A DNA stretch of 64,000 nt from JBDGYW01 sp964580055 (GCA_964580055.1 CAZOJI010000024.1:1-64000); one strand, 5' to 3'. Positions 46,461-55,577 are shown, numbered from the stretch's first letter. The notes: a model not told the origin generated them from the letters alone. Numbers and translations are program-made.

Positions 46461-48011
46461 TCACTGTAACTGCACGGGCATTCCCATCGCCGGCCAGATC
46501 ACCCACACGAACACCGTGAGCACGGCGACGAGCAGTATGCTGGCTGGAATTCCAGCCTTGAAGAACTCACCGGTAGTGAACTGTCCGCTGCCGTAAGCAA
46601 TGGCGTTTGGCGCCGCCCCGACTAGGAAGAGGAACGGCATTCCCGCGGTAACGAGTGATGCAAACAGGATCACCTCGGGCGCTACTCCCACATACGGCGC
46701 CACTACCAGTGCAACGGGCATCGAGATCGCGATTGCCGCTACATTCATTATTGCGTTGGTCATGATCATCACGAACACCGCCATCGCCATGACGAAGACC
46801 AGCCAATGGCTCTGTTCGAACAGGCTGAGCCAGTGCACGGCCATCCATTCGGCGGCTCCGGTTTCCCACATGCAGAACCCTATGCTCATCGCGCCCCCGA
46901 ACAGCAGCACGATGTTCCACGAGGTGCCCTCCAGATCGTCGAGGTCGACGATCTGGAAGATGAAGAACAGCACCGCCGCGAGCATGATGAATCCGCTCTT
47001 GTCGATGGGCTGCAAGAAGGGAATGAACGAGCGGAGACTCAACAACAAGATCGTCGTGCCCACTATGACGAGGGACAGGATCTCATTCCGCGTTATCGGG
47101 CCGAGGCTGGTGTAGAGTTTGGCGACGCGCTCGCGCAGCCCCGGGATGGTCTTTTTCTCCGGCGGGTAGTACAACATGAAGAACACCCAGAGCAGGAATG
47201 TCATTAGCACTCCCACCGGGAACATGTAGTACGTGAGCTGGAAGAACGTAATCGGCCTCCCCGTTATGTCGAGGAAGAAACCGATCGCCACCGCGCCTCG
47301 AGCCGCTCCCAAAAGAGTGATGATGCTGCCGGCGCCCGCCACGAATGCCATCCCCATGAAGAGGCCCTTGCCGAAGTTGGTGGGCTCCACCTCCTCGGTG
47401 TACAGGGCGTAGATAGCCAGGAACAGGGGGAAGACGGTCGCGGCAACGGCGGTGTGTGCCATGATCAACGTGAGCGCCGACGTCATCACGAAGCAGCCCA
47501 GGTAGATCATACTTGTGCGCTCGCCCACCAGGGTGAGCATCTTGTAGGCCGCCCGCCGCGTGATGCCGGTCTTGGTGAACACCATTCCAAACAGCAGCGA
47601 TCCAAAGATGAACCACACGGAAGGGGCCATGAAATCGGTGAGAGCGTCCCTGGCGGGCCGGATCAGGAGCAGTGCCTGCACGACGCCGATCATTATGCTG
47701 GTGACGCCTATGGGAATCACCTCGGTTACCCACCAGATGGCGGCAAGGAAGAAGAGTGCGATGGCCGCTTTTCCTTCTCGACTGAGCGGGAAGGACTGAC
47801 CCTGCGGATCGACGGCCGGGTCGGGAACGGGAGCGAAGTAGACGATCGAGAACATCGCTGCTCCGAGCAGGAGGAAGACGATTCTCTTCCAATCGGTCTT
47901 GCCTGTCTCAGCCGTACCTACCGGATGAGGCCCCCCCGCGGACTTGTCGGCGCAAGCGTCGTGGACTCCGTTTGCGATCGAGACAGTGCCTGGCACTTTG
48001 CGTTCAGTCAT
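46461..48011 (-). CDS. DASS/SLC13-family anion:Na+ symporter
   Basis: A 516-residue membrane protein of the divalent anion:Na+ symporter family, which imports dicarboxylates, sulfate or similar anions. After a soluble N-terminus of about 45 residues, roughly 12 hydrophobic segments follow. The family motif IALFFLAAIWWVTEVIPIGVTS is clear, as are WFIFGSLLFGMVFTKTG and the second half FASLVTAGMPFLFLVGAAPNA. A sulfate/phosphate versus C4-dicarboxylate preference cannot be read from the sequence. It follows the CBS and response-regulator genes by 66 bp, which suggests that its activity or expression is their output. Confidence 0.9.
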   Translation of the reverse strand: MTERKVPGTVSIANGVHDACADKSAGGPHPVGTAETGKTDWKRIVFLLLGAAMFSIVYFAPVPDPAVDPQGQSFPLSREGKAAIALFFLAAIWWVTEVIPIGVTSIMIGVVQALLLIRPARDALTDFMAPSVWFIFGSLLFGMVFTKTGITRRAAYKMLTLVGERTSMIYLGCFVMTSALTLIMAHTAVAATVFPLFLAIYALYTEEVEPTNFGKGLFMGMAFVAGAGSIITLLGAARGAVAIGFFLDITGRPITFFQLTYYMFPVGVLMTFLLWVFFMLYYPPEKKTIPGLRERVAKLYTSLGPITRNEILSLVIVGTTILLLSLRSFIPFLQPIDKSGFIMLAAVLFFIFQIVDLDDLEGTSWNIVLLFGGAMSIGFCMWETGAAEWMAVHWLSLFEQSHWLVFVMAMAVFVMIMTNAIMNVAAIAISMPVALVVAPYVGVAPEVILFASLVTAGMPFLFLVGAAPNAIAYGSGQFTTGEFFKAGIPASILLVAVLTVFVWVIWPAMGMPVQLQ

Positions 48012-48077
48012 AGCAGAGTGATAGCTCTACGGCGATTGTTGGGTTATTGGATCAATGCTGGCGCCAGTCGGATGCGG

Positions 48078-48638
48078 CTACCTGAGCAACTGTGCGAGCT
48101 CTTGGAACACGTCGACCGATCGGACTACACCGACCACCTGACCGTCCTCGAGCACCGGTAGCAGGTTCAGATCGAGCAGTACCATCTCGTAGATTGCCTT
48201 GATAACATGGTCGTCGGCATTGATGATCGCCCTGATCGGATGCATCACGTCACTCACCGGCCTGCCGGCCTGTTCGCGTATTCCTTTGATGACGTGGTCG
48301 TAGGATAGTTCTGAGAGATTGGGGTCTACGGCCACATCGAAGAGTTTCTTCCTGTACTCGAGAGGCTTGCTCAGGAGGAATCGAGGCTCCAAACCCCGCA
48401 TGATGTCGCGTCGTCTGACGTAACCCACGTATACGCCTATCTCATCGTACACGAGCAGCACGCGCGGCAGCGACTTGCGGAGCGCCACCTCGAGCTGAGT
48501 GCTCTCGATAACGTCCACCGCTTCCCGCAGGGTGGTGTTGTCCCGGACGCACGGATACTGCTCCAGCGGCACCATGACCTCGCCGACTGTTCTCATCTCG
48601 CCCGTGTCCGGCCCGGACTGCGCAGCCATCGTTCTCAC
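48078..48638 (-). CDS. CBS-domain pair protein
   Basis: A 186-residue protein made of two CBS domains, which usually bind adenine nucleotides and report energy state. The first covers TVGEVMVPLEQYPCVRDNTTL to GYVRRRDIMRG, the second VSDVMHPIRAIINADDHVI to VVGVVRSVDVFQEL. The GTG start overlaps the previous stop (GTGA), with an ATG 9 bp further in. It lies directly upstream of the DASS transporter in the same cluster, so it may gate that transporter, as CBS modules do in some channels. That is an inference. Confidence 0.88.
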   Translation of the reverse strand: MRTMAAQSGPDTGEMRTVGEVMVPLEQYPCVRDNTTLREAVDVIESTQLEVALRKSLPRVLLVYDEIGVYVGYVRRRDIMRGLEPRFLLSKPLEYRKKLFDVAVDPNLSELSYDHVIKGIREQAGRPVSDVMHPIRAIINADDHVIKAIYEMVLLDLNLLPVLEDGQVVGVVRSVDVFQELAQLLR

Positions 48639-49066
48639 CAGCCCTTCTTCTTCAAGATGTCCGAGATTTTCTTCTGTACCCGCTCGTCGTCGATCTTCGA
48701 CCTCCTATAGGCCGCGTCCTCGATGACCGATGTGAGGGTTTCGATGCCAGCCGGCTTTTCCAAGAGATCCAAGGCGCCGAGCTTCATGGCATCCACCGCC
48801 TGCCGCAGCGTTGCCTGTCCGGTGAGCAGGATGACCTGCAAGTCCTGGTTGATCTCGAGAAGTCCCTTCAGCGTCTCGACGCCGTCCATGCCGGGCATCG
48901 CCATGTCCAGCAGTATGGCATCGAAGGTATGCTCCCGGGCCTTGGCCAGAGCTGAGAGGCCGTCCGTCGCCGTTTCGACCTTCAGGCCTCGTGCTTCGAG
49001 GCGTTCGGCCAGAACGCTCACGAAGTCTACCTCGTCATCCACCAACAACACCGAGCAATCGCTCAT
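48635..49066 (-). CDS. single-domain response regulator (REC)
   Basis: A 143-residue protein that is one receiver domain plus a short charged tail. The acidic pocket is VDDEVDF (D10, D11) and the phosphoacceptor D54 in ILLDMAMPG. The conserved Thr is in LLTGQATL and the Lys in LLEKPAG. There is no DNA-binding or enzymatic output domain, so it must act by protein contact. Its stop overlaps the GTG of the CBS gene by 4 bp. The C-terminal tail is basic (IDDERVQKKISDILKKKGW). Confidence 0.92.
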   Translation of the reverse strand: MSDCSVLLVDDEVDFVSVLAERLEARGLKVETATDGLSALAKAREHTFDAILLDMAMPGMDGVETLKGLLEINQDLQVILLTGQATLRQAVDAMKLGALDLLEKPAGIETLTSVIEDAAYRRSKIDDERVQKKISDILKKKGW

Positions 49067-49092
49067 TTGATCACCCTCCTGCGGTTCGACCG

Positions 49093-49467
49093 CTACTGCT
49101 CTTCGGTTGTGGCGGAGAGCAGCGTCCGCACCAGTACGTCGATGTCGACCGGCTTCATAAGATAGTCAAACGCTCCCAACTGCATGCCTTTTTCGACGTC
49201 CTGGGCGGAGCCGTGCCCGGTCAACAGAATCACTTTGAGACCGGGTCTTTCGTTCTTGATCCTTCTGATTACCTCCAGGCCGCCGATTCCCGGCATCTTC
49301 ACATCCAGCAACACCACGTCGCACGGTGTGTCTTCCAGGTATTTCAGCGCTTCGGCTCCCGTAGTAACACCTGTGGCATCGAAACCCCGCAAGTTCAGAC
49401 GTTCCTTGAGGGCGCTGACGAGTTCGTCCTCGTCGTCCACGATCAAGACACGCAGTCCTTCCATCAT
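49093..49467 (-). CDS. single-domain response regulator (REC)
   Basis: A 124-residue stand-alone receiver. D11/D12 in VLIVDDEDEL, phosphoacceptor D55 in VVLLDVKMPG, Thr in LLTGHGS and Lys in YLMKPVD are all present. It ends soon after the REC fold and has no output domain. A TAGGAG site precedes ATG 49467. It lies 7 bp after the kinase gene and 26 bp before the next REC gene, so it is almost certainly served by that kinase. Confidence 0.93.
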   Translation of the reverse strand: MMEGLRVLIVDDEDELVSALKERLNLRGFDATGVTTGAEALKYLEDTPCDVVLLDVKMPGIGGLEVIRRIKNERPGLKVILLTGHGSAQDVEKGMQLGAFDYLMKPVDIDVLVRTLLSATTEEQ

Positions 49468-49474
49468 GCCGCTC

Positions 49475-51169
49475 CTAAACCGAAGGCTTGTTTCTTGGCA
49501 GCGTTATCGTGAAGGTAGTTCCTTCTCCCACTTTGCTTTTCACGCTGATCTGTCCGCCCAGCTTCTGAACTATTCCGTAGGTTATGGACAGTCCCAATCC
49601 GGTGCCCGACCCCTTCTTCGTCGTGAAGAACGGGTCGAATATGTGGTCCAGGGCCTCCTGGGGAATGCCTGTGCCGTCATCGGTGACGCTTACGGCCACT
49701 TTGTCGGTGCCAACCTCGCGGATTCCGATCTGGAGGTGTCCGCCATCCTCCATCGCCGCGAACGCGTTGTTGATAATGTTCAGAAACACCTGTTGGAGCT
49801 GCGCGCGGTCGCTGACCACTGCCGGCGGCTCCTCTGGGTAATCGAATTCCACCTTGATGCTGCGGTAGCTGGCTTCCTTATCGAGGAAACTCAACACATC
49901 CCTCAGCAGGTCGTCGAGATCGATGTTGCCCCACTGGACTTCCATGTGTTTTGCGAAGCCCAGCAGGCGGTGGGTAATACCTCCGCAACGTTCGGCTGAT
50001 TTCAGCACCGAGTTGACCAATCCGACCAGCTTCTCTTTGGGCGGGAGTTCCTCGGAAAGCATTATGTAGTCTTTGAGCAGACCGGCCTTCTGGTTGATTA
50101 TCGAGAGCGGATTGTTGATCTCGTGCGCCACGCCCGCACCCAACCGTCCGATCGCGGCCATCTTGTTGGTGTATTCCATCTTGTGGAACAGCGCCGCGCG
50201 CTTGCGGTCGGATTCCTGCACCCTGTTCACCATGCGCCTCGTACCCAGCACGATGACCGCGAGAATCAAAACTATGCTGACCAAGAGGAACGCCAGAAGT
50301 GTACGCCTCAACGAGATCAACTCCGCGTCCAGCACATCCCGCGGGCTCACCAGCACAATCGTGAAGGGCGAATCGGCGACTTGAGCGTAACTCACGATCA
50401 GCGACCGCCCTTCCTGCTCCACCTCGATCAGTTCCGCGCGCGCGCTGCTGGGAAGCTCCGGCAAGGGTACGGGGTCGAGTACCTCTCCGTAGAAGCGCGA
50501 CGGGGTCTGCAGCACACCGTCGCCGCTCACTATGAAGGCGTCGCTGGATTGTGCGGGAACGAAGGAAAGCGCCAGGCGGTCGAGCACGTCGGTGTCGATC
50601 GTGGTGCGCAGGAGGAAAACGTGATCATTGCCAAGGTCCTGCTGTATTGCGATGACGAAATGGGGGAAGTTGCGGTAGCCCATGAACACGTCACTGACAT
50701 GCACGCCCCGTGTGCGGACCTCGTGAAACCAACTCTGTTCGCTGTAATCCCGGCCCTCCAATTCGTATGGGCCGGCGTACGCAACCTGCACTCCATTCTC
50801 ATCGACGACTCCAACGTCCACAATGCCGCCGAAGGCCTGCTTCATGTTGGCGAGCAGCCTATCCAAACGTCCGTAGTCGCTCAGTTCCTGAAACGTCCTT
50901 TCTCTGACTACCAGCCGGAGCGCTGACAACCGCTCGGAAAGGAACGATTCCAGCGATTGTTTGCCGTTTTCCGCGAAGCGAACCAGTGGCCGCGTCTGCT
51001 CCGCACGGAAAACCTCGGCGTAGCGGTTGTCGCTGATCCAGGCAATGATGAGCAACGGCACCACGGCTACCAGCGAAGCGGAAAGAGCCGTTGTGGTCAG
51101 GAGCTTGCGATAGCGGCGGCTAGACAGCAATCGCTGAGGGTCGGCCTCCTCGATATACTCGTCCTTCAT
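49475..51169 (-). CDS. membrane sensor histidine kinase with Cache-type sensor
   Basis: A 564-residue kinase. Transmembrane helices lie near 26-46 and 290-310. The roughly 240-residue extracytoplasmic part looks like a double-Cache sensor (GIVDVGVVDENGVQVAYAGP, SDAFIVSGDGVLQTPS). After the second helix comes the phosphoacceptor H349 in GVAHEINNPLSIINQ, then the ATPase with FLNIINNAFAAM, VTDDGTGIP and GTGLGLSITYGIV. It is thus complete. Its ATG shares one base with the stop of the double-REC gene (TAATG), so the genes are translationally coupled. Cache sensors often bind small organic acids or amino acids, a fit with the DASS transporter; the ligand is unknown. Confidence 0.93.
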   Translation of the reverse strand: MKDEYIEEADPQRLLSSRRYRKLLTTTALSASLVAVVPLLIIAWISDNRYAEVFRAEQTRPLVRFAENGKQSLESFLSERLSALRLVVRERTFQELSDYGRLDRLLANMKQAFGGIVDVGVVDENGVQVAYAGPYELEGRDYSEQSWFHEVRTRGVHVSDVFMGYRNFPHFVIAIQQDLGNDHVFLLRTTIDTDVLDRLALSFVPAQSSDAFIVSGDGVLQTPSRFYGEVLDPVPLPELPSSARAELIEVEQEGRSLIVSYAQVADSPFTIVLVSPRDVLDAELISLRRTLLAFLLVSIVLILAVIVLGTRRMVNRVQESDRKRAALFHKMEYTNKMAAIGRLGAGVAHEINNPLSIINQKAGLLKDYIMLSEELPPKEKLVGLVNSVLKSAERCGGITHRLLGFAKHMEVQWGNIDLDDLLRDVLSFLDKEASYRSIKVEFDYPEEPPAVVSDRAQLQQVFLNIINNAFAAMEDGGHLQIGIREVGTDKVAVSVTDDGTGIPQEALDHIFDPFFTTKKGSGTGLGLSITYGIVQKLGGQISVKSKVGEGTTFTITLPRNKPSV

Positions 51170-52080
51170 TATCCCTCGGAACGCGCCCGACCAGCATTGC
51201 GAACTGATTCGATGAGCTGTCCGATGTCGACGGGCTTGCGCAAGTAGTCGAACGCTCCCAACCTGCGAGCTTCCTCCTCGTCTTTGTCGGAGCCGTGACC
51301 GGTCAGGATGATGACGGCGACGTGCGGATAGGCCTGCTTGACGTGCCGCAGCACTTCCATGCCGTCCATGCCGGGCATCCGCAAGTCGAGTACTATGACG
51401 TCCGGAGTTTCTTCCTCGATCATGTTCAACGCCTGCTGGCCATCCAAAGCCACGTCGCTCCCGAGATCACGCATCTCCATCCGCTCGGCCATAGTACGAA
51501 CCAGGTCCTCCTCGTCGTCCACCAGCAACACCTTCAAGGCTTGATCCGGAGCTTTTTCGGTGGCGGGCGGTTCCTTGGCGGCCGGCTTGGTGCGCTCCTT
51601 TTCCATCACTTCCTTCGCCATATCCGGCACTCCCCCTTCGGCGAAGGCCGCGGCCGTCATGCTCCTGTCCATCTCTTCCCTCGAGTCCTTCACAAACTCG
51701 GCTGCAGCCTGGACGCTCTTCTGCCAGGCCGACCGGATGGCCGAGAGAATCTGGTTCGTGTCGGCCGGCTTCTGCAGATATTGGAATGCCCCCAGCCTGC
51801 GAGCCTCCTTCTCGTCCTGCTCGGAGCCGTGACCCGTCAGGACCACGACCTGGACATTGGGATGCTCGTTCTTGACACGCTCCAGCACCTCCATTCCGTC
51901 AATGCCGGGCATGCGGAGATCGAGAACCATTACGTCGGGGGGGTCTTCCTCGACCATCTGCAATGCCTCTTCACCGTTCAAAGCCACGCGACTCCCCACG
52001 TCACGCAGCTGCATCCGTTCGGCCATGGTCCTCACATATTCTTCTTCGTCGTCTACGAGCAGCACGTTTATCTTGTGCAT
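51169..52080 (-). CDS. double-REC response regulator
   Basis: A 303-residue protein with two receiver domains and no output domain. REC1 has D10/D11 and phosphoacceptor D54 (VMVLDLRMPGI). REC2 has VLLVDDEED near 184-192 and phosphoacceptor D232 (VIVLDLRMPGM). Both keep Thr (LTGHGS) and Lys (KPAD, KPVD). They are joined by a charged linker rich in Lys, Glu and Pro (about 125-182). The two domains are very alike (VRTMAERM and ARRLGAF occur in both), which indicates internal duplication. ATG 52080 follows AGAGGA. It may receive phosphate from the coupled kinase or act as a phosphate sink. Confidence 0.92.
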   Translation of the reverse strand: MHKINVLLVDDEEEYVRTMAERMQLRDVGSRVALNGEEALQMVEEDPPDVMVLDLRMPGIDGMEVLERVKNEHPNVQVVVLTGHGSEQDEKEARRLGAFQYLQKPADTNQILSAIRSAWQKSVQAAAEFVKDSREEMDRSMTAAAFAEGGVPDMAKEVMEKERTKPAAKEPPATEKAPDQALKVLLVDDEEDLVRTMAERMEMRDLGSDVALDGQQALNMIEEETPDVIVLDLRMPGMDGMEVLRHVKQAYPHVAVIILTGHGSDKDEEEARRLGAFDYLRKPVDIGQLIESVRNAGRARSEG

Positions 52081-52161
52081 CGTTTCCTCTGTGCTTGGGA
52101 CGTTGGGTATTCCGTAATAGTGTGTTCTGGATACCAGCTTCGGCGCAATCGGCCCGGCGCC

Positions 52162-52821
52162 TCATTCATTGGCGGCTAAGGGGAAGCTGATTCTAAAGTG
52201 GCATGGCACGTTGCCGACGTCCACTTCGGCACCCAAAAGTTCCGTTATCTCGATGAGACTGCTCCAACAGGATGCCTCTGAAGGAGCTGGCAACTCTGCG
52301 CCGTTCTCTGTCTCAACCGAAAAATCGGTTGCTGGGACCCCTCCATTGTAACCGGAATTCATAACAACAGTACCAGGCTGCGGCAACTGTTCCAGGCAGC
52401 ATTCGACGCCGGTAAACAGCGCCATTTGGAGGTGCAGGCGGTTGACGGAAAACGTCGCGTCATTGTTTCCAGGCCGAGCTTCGACGCTATGCCCCTTCTG
52501 CTGGGCGGGGCGAGCTGCGAGCAGAGCCACCTGGGCGGCCTCTTGATGAAGTTCGATTTGGTCCCGATCGTGATCCAGGCTGTGAGCGAACCGGTTGAGC
52601 GTCGACATCAAATTGGTTCCCCGCTCCACTTGGGCGCCGATGCGAGCTATGGACCTCTTGAAGCTATCGGTATTCAGCGGCCGTCCCTTCTCGAGGGCGA
52701 ACGCCATATCTTCCATCAACCCGGCCGACTCGTTGATTATGGCAAGGACGTTTCGGATCTCATGCGTGGTGCCGGTAGTGATTTTTGCCAGGAATCTCGC
52801 CTCTCGGTTTCCGGACGTCAT
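52162..52821 (-). CDS. DHp-like histidine-containing protein (degenerate kinase or phosphotransfer protein)
   Basis: A protein of about 219 residues from ATG 52821, preceded by AAAGG; longer frames upstream lack support. The N-terminus resembles a kinase dimerisation/phosphoacceptor helix: TTGTTHEIRNVLAIINESAG with H20, a close match to HEIxN. The C-terminal part resembles a worn ATPase domain (ending CHFRISFPLAANE), but I see no N-box Asn or DxGxG and GxGLGL loops. It may be a phosphotransfer protein that shuttles phosphate between REC domains, or a pseudo-kinase. It is the first gene of the transporter-signalling cluster, 81 bp ahead of the double-REC gene. Confidence 0.7.
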   Translation of the reverse strand: MTSGNREARFLAKITTGTTHEIRNVLAIINESAGLMEDMAFALEKGRPLNTDSFKRSIARIGAQVERGTNLMSTLNRFAHSLDHDRDQIELHQEAAQVALLAARPAQQKGHSVEARPGNNDATFSVNRLHLQMALFTGVECCLEQLPQPGTVVMNSGYNGGVPATDFSVETENGAELPAPSEASCWSSLIEITELLGAEVDVGNVPCHFRISFPLAANE

Positions 52822-52975
52822 AATGCCTTTCTGCGCTGAGGGCTTTTGTTTGTTGTACCCTGACCGTTTAGTATATCGCATTGATCCGCTCCATTGCCAG
52901 TGACAAAAGGAGCGAAAATATGGGAAGACACGCAAAGTACGTCAGCGTTGATGCCGGCGGTAGCCAGAGACGTCC

Positions 52976-54028
52976 GTGACACGAAAAGTGGTGATCGGAA
53001 TTCACGGGATGGGCAATAAGCCGCCCAAAGAGCTTCTGGAACGCTGGTGGCTCGAGTCTCTGGGTGAGGGGCTTGAGAGAAACGGGTTGCCGGATCACGC
53101 CTTCCGGTTCGAGTTGGTGTATTGGGCTCACCATCTCCACAAATTTCCCTACGATCCGAACCTGGAGGATGAAGACGATCCCTTGTTCCTGAGCGAGCCT
53201 TACGCACCGTCGCTCGGAAAGCCGGAGCCGCGGCCCTCAGAGCTACGCAGGAAGGCGCTCGGCCTAATCGAACGGGTCATCGACAAGCTACTACTCAACG
53301 ACGACATGACAGTCAATTACAAGTCGATTACCGGTTCGATAATTCGTAAGCACTTCAAGGATCTGGAGATCTACTACTCTGCGGGGTGTGTGGGCGAGAA
53401 AGACAAAGGTCGCATGGTGCGCAACGTGATTCGAGGCGATCTACTCCGCGCACTGCGCAAGCACAAAGACCGAGACATCTTGCTGATTGCACATTCCATG
53501 GGCAGCATAATCGCATACGACGTGCTGACGAGAGATGCGCCCGAAGTGATGATAGACACTCTGGTCACGCTGGGGTCTCCACTGGGACTGCCGGTCATCC
53601 TGTCCAGACACGTTCAGGAAAAACGAGATCTACTCGAGACCGCCAAGCCTCTAACGACTCCGCCGAACGTGCTGCGGCACTGGTACAACCTGTCCGATCT
53701 CCAGGACAGGGTCGCATTCAACTACGATCTCGCCGACGATTACGCTCCAAACGCCGAGGGCGTAGGGGCCGAGGACAAGATCGTACACAATGACTATGAG
53801 GTGTACGGCAGGCCCAATCATCACAAGGTCTACGGCTATTTGAGGACCAAGGAGATGGCGCAGATACTCCACGAGTTTCTGACGGAAGAGAGAGGCCCGC
53901 CCTTGCGGACGTTGAGCGAGATGCTGCGACGGACATGGAAAAAGATGGGGCACCGGATAGCCGGCGCGGTATTCCGCGCAGAAATGCAAGCAGGCCCGGC
54001 CGGGCTGGAGAGAGAGCATGAATCGTGA
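52976..54028 (+). CDS. alpha/beta-hydrolase (lipase-like) protein
   Basis: A 350-residue protein with an alpha/beta-hydrolase signature. The N-terminus KVVIGIHGMGN gives the first strand and oxyanion loop, and IAHSMGSIIAYDVL contains the nucleophile elbow with Ser174. An Asp and a His would be expected in LSDLQDRVAF and GRPNHHKVYGY. There is no signal peptide, so it is cytoplasmic. The GTG start at 52976 has only a weak ribosome binding site. Its 3' end overlaps the start of glpD by 11 bp, which ties the two. A lipid or glycerophosphodiester-like substrate is plausible but not shown. Confidence 0.78.
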   Translation: MTRKVVIGIHGMGNKPPKELLERWWLESLGEGLERNGLPDHAFRFELVYWAHHLHKFPYDPNLEDEDDPLFLSEPYAPSLGKPEPRPSELRRKALGLIERVIDKLLLNDDMTVNYKSITGSIIRKHFKDLEIYYSAGCVGEKDKGRMVRNVIRGDLLRALRKHKDRDILLIAHSMGSIIAYDVLTRDAPEVMIDTLVTLGSPLGLPVILSRHVQEKRDLLETAKPLTTPPNVLRHWYNLSDLQDRVAFNYDLADDYAPNAEGVGAEDKIVHNDYEVYGRPNHHKVYGYLRTKEMAQILHEFLTEERGPPLRTLSEMLRRTWKKMGHRIAGAVFRAEMQAGPAGLEREHES

Positions 54029-55577
54029 CGATATGATCGGACGTTTGAGGGACGGGTCGATTCTCTGGGATTTCATCATCATCGGTGGCGGCGCCACCGG
54101 CATGGGAGTGGCCGTAGACGCCGCGTCCCGCGGTTACAGACCGCTACTTCTGGAGCAGAGTGATTTCGGCAAAGGAACGTCGAGCCGCAGTACCAAACTC
54201 GTGCACGGAGGCGTTCGCTACCTCCAGCAGGGTAACGTGGCACTGGTCTTGGAGGCACTCAAGGAACGGGGTCTGCTGAGGCGTAACGCCCCGCACCTGG
54301 TTCACGATCTCCCGTTCATAGTACCCGTGTACGACTGGTGGGAAGGCCCGTTCTACGGAATCGGCCTGAAGCTGTACGACCGGTTGGCAGGAAAGCTCGG
54401 CTTCGGCGATTCTGTGCATCTCAGCAGAAAAGAGACCGTCGAACGGCTGCCGACGATCGAGACGGACGGGCTGAGAGCCGGCGTTGTTTACCACGACGGC
54501 CAATTCGATGATGCGCGGCTGGTAATCAATCTGGCACAGACGGCGGCCGAGCAGGGTGCTACTCTCGTCAACTACGCGCAGGTGAAAGCGCTCCGGAAGA
54601 AGAACGGGATCGTGAACGCCGTGGTGGCAGTCGACGAGGAGACGGGCACCGAGTACACGGTTTACGGCAACGTTGTCATCAACGCGACCGGCGTGTACAC
54701 CGACTCGATACGGCGTATGGACGATCCAAACTGCCCGCCGATGATACGCCCCAGTCAGGGTGTTCACATCCTGTTGGACAGTTCGTTCCTTCAGAGCGAG
54801 ACGGCAATCATGGTGCCGCACACCGACGACGGGCGTGTTCTGTTTGCCATCCCGTGGCTTGGCAGGGTGGTTGTCGGAACCACGGACACCGAGGTGGACG
54901 GCACACCGCTCGAGCCCAGAGCCGCCGAGGAGGAGGTCGAGTTCCTGCTGTCACACGCCGCTCGGTATCTCACGCACGACCCGGAGCGGAAAGACATTCT
55001 GAGCGTGTTCGCCGGGCTCAGGCCTCTCGTGAGTCTGTCCAAGGGAGAGGAAAACACGGCGGCAATCTCGAGGGATCATACCGTAAACCTGTCCAGGTGC
55101 GGCCTGCTCACCATCGCCGGCGGCAAGTGGACCACGTACAGGAAGATGGCGGAAGACACGGTTGACCAGGCGGCTCTCGTTGCGGGGCTGCAGACGAGAC
55201 CGTGTGTGACCCGGGACTTGAACATCCACGGGCACCTGCACCACGCGGAGCGGTACGGGCTACTGGAAGCCTATGGATCGGACGCTCCCGAGGTGGGAGC
55301 TTTGCTGCGCGAGAGCGACGAACTCGGTGAGTTCCTGCCGGGCAGTTCCGAGGTGCGCGCGGGGCAAGTCGTCTGGGCGGCACGGGAGGAGATGGCTCGC
55401 ACGGTAGACGACTTCTTGTCCAGACGTACGCGCATGCTGGTGCTCGACGCTCGCTCCAGTTTGCAGGCGGCTCCGGTGGTAGCCGATTTGCTTGCCAAGG
55501 AGTTGGGGCGGGACGAGGAGTGGAGGGAGAACCAGGTGCGCTCTTACAGCGAGTTGGCGAAAGGGTATCTGCCCTGA
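54018..55577 (+). CDS. glpD: glycerol-3-phosphate dehydrogenase (FAD, aerobic type)
   Basis: A 519-residue FAD-dependent glycerol-3-phosphate dehydrogenase, oxidising glycerol 3-phosphate to dihydroxyacetone phosphate and reducing quinone at the membrane. The dinucleotide-binding DFIIIGGGATGMGVAVDAAS is near the start, followed by GTSSRSTKLVHGGVRYLQQG, GLKLYDRLAGKLG, RPSQGVHILLD and TIAGGKWTTYRKMAEDTV. A C-terminal helical domain completes the protein. ATG 54018 follows GGAGAGAGAGC. No glycerol kinase or transporter gene lies beside it, so the glycerol 3-phosphate may come from lipids through the overlapping hydrolase gene. Confidence 0.95.
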   Translation: MNRDDMIGRLRDGSILWDFIIIGGGATGMGVAVDAASRGYRPLLLEQSDFGKGTSSRSTKLVHGGVRYLQQGNVALVLEALKERGLLRRNAPHLVHDLPFIVPVYDWWEGPFYGIGLKLYDRLAGKLGFGDSVHLSRKETVERLPTIETDGLRAGVVYHDGQFDDARLVINLAQTAAEQGATLVNYAQVKALRKKNGIVNAVVAVDEETGTEYTVYGNVVINATGVYTDSIRRMDDPNCPPMIRPSQGVHILLDSSFLQSETAIMVPHTDDGRVLFAIPWLGRVVVGTTDTEVDGTPLEPRAAEEEVEFLLSHAARYLTHDPERKDILSVFAGLRPLVSLSKGEENTAAISRDHTVNLSRCGLLTIAGGKWTTYRKMAEDTVDQAALVAGLQTRPCVTRDLNIHGHLHHAERYGLLEAYGSDAPEVGALLRESDELGEFLPGSSEVRAGQVVWAAREEMARTVDDFLSRRTRMLVLDARSSLQAAPVVADLLAKELGRDEEWRENQVRSYSELAKGYLP

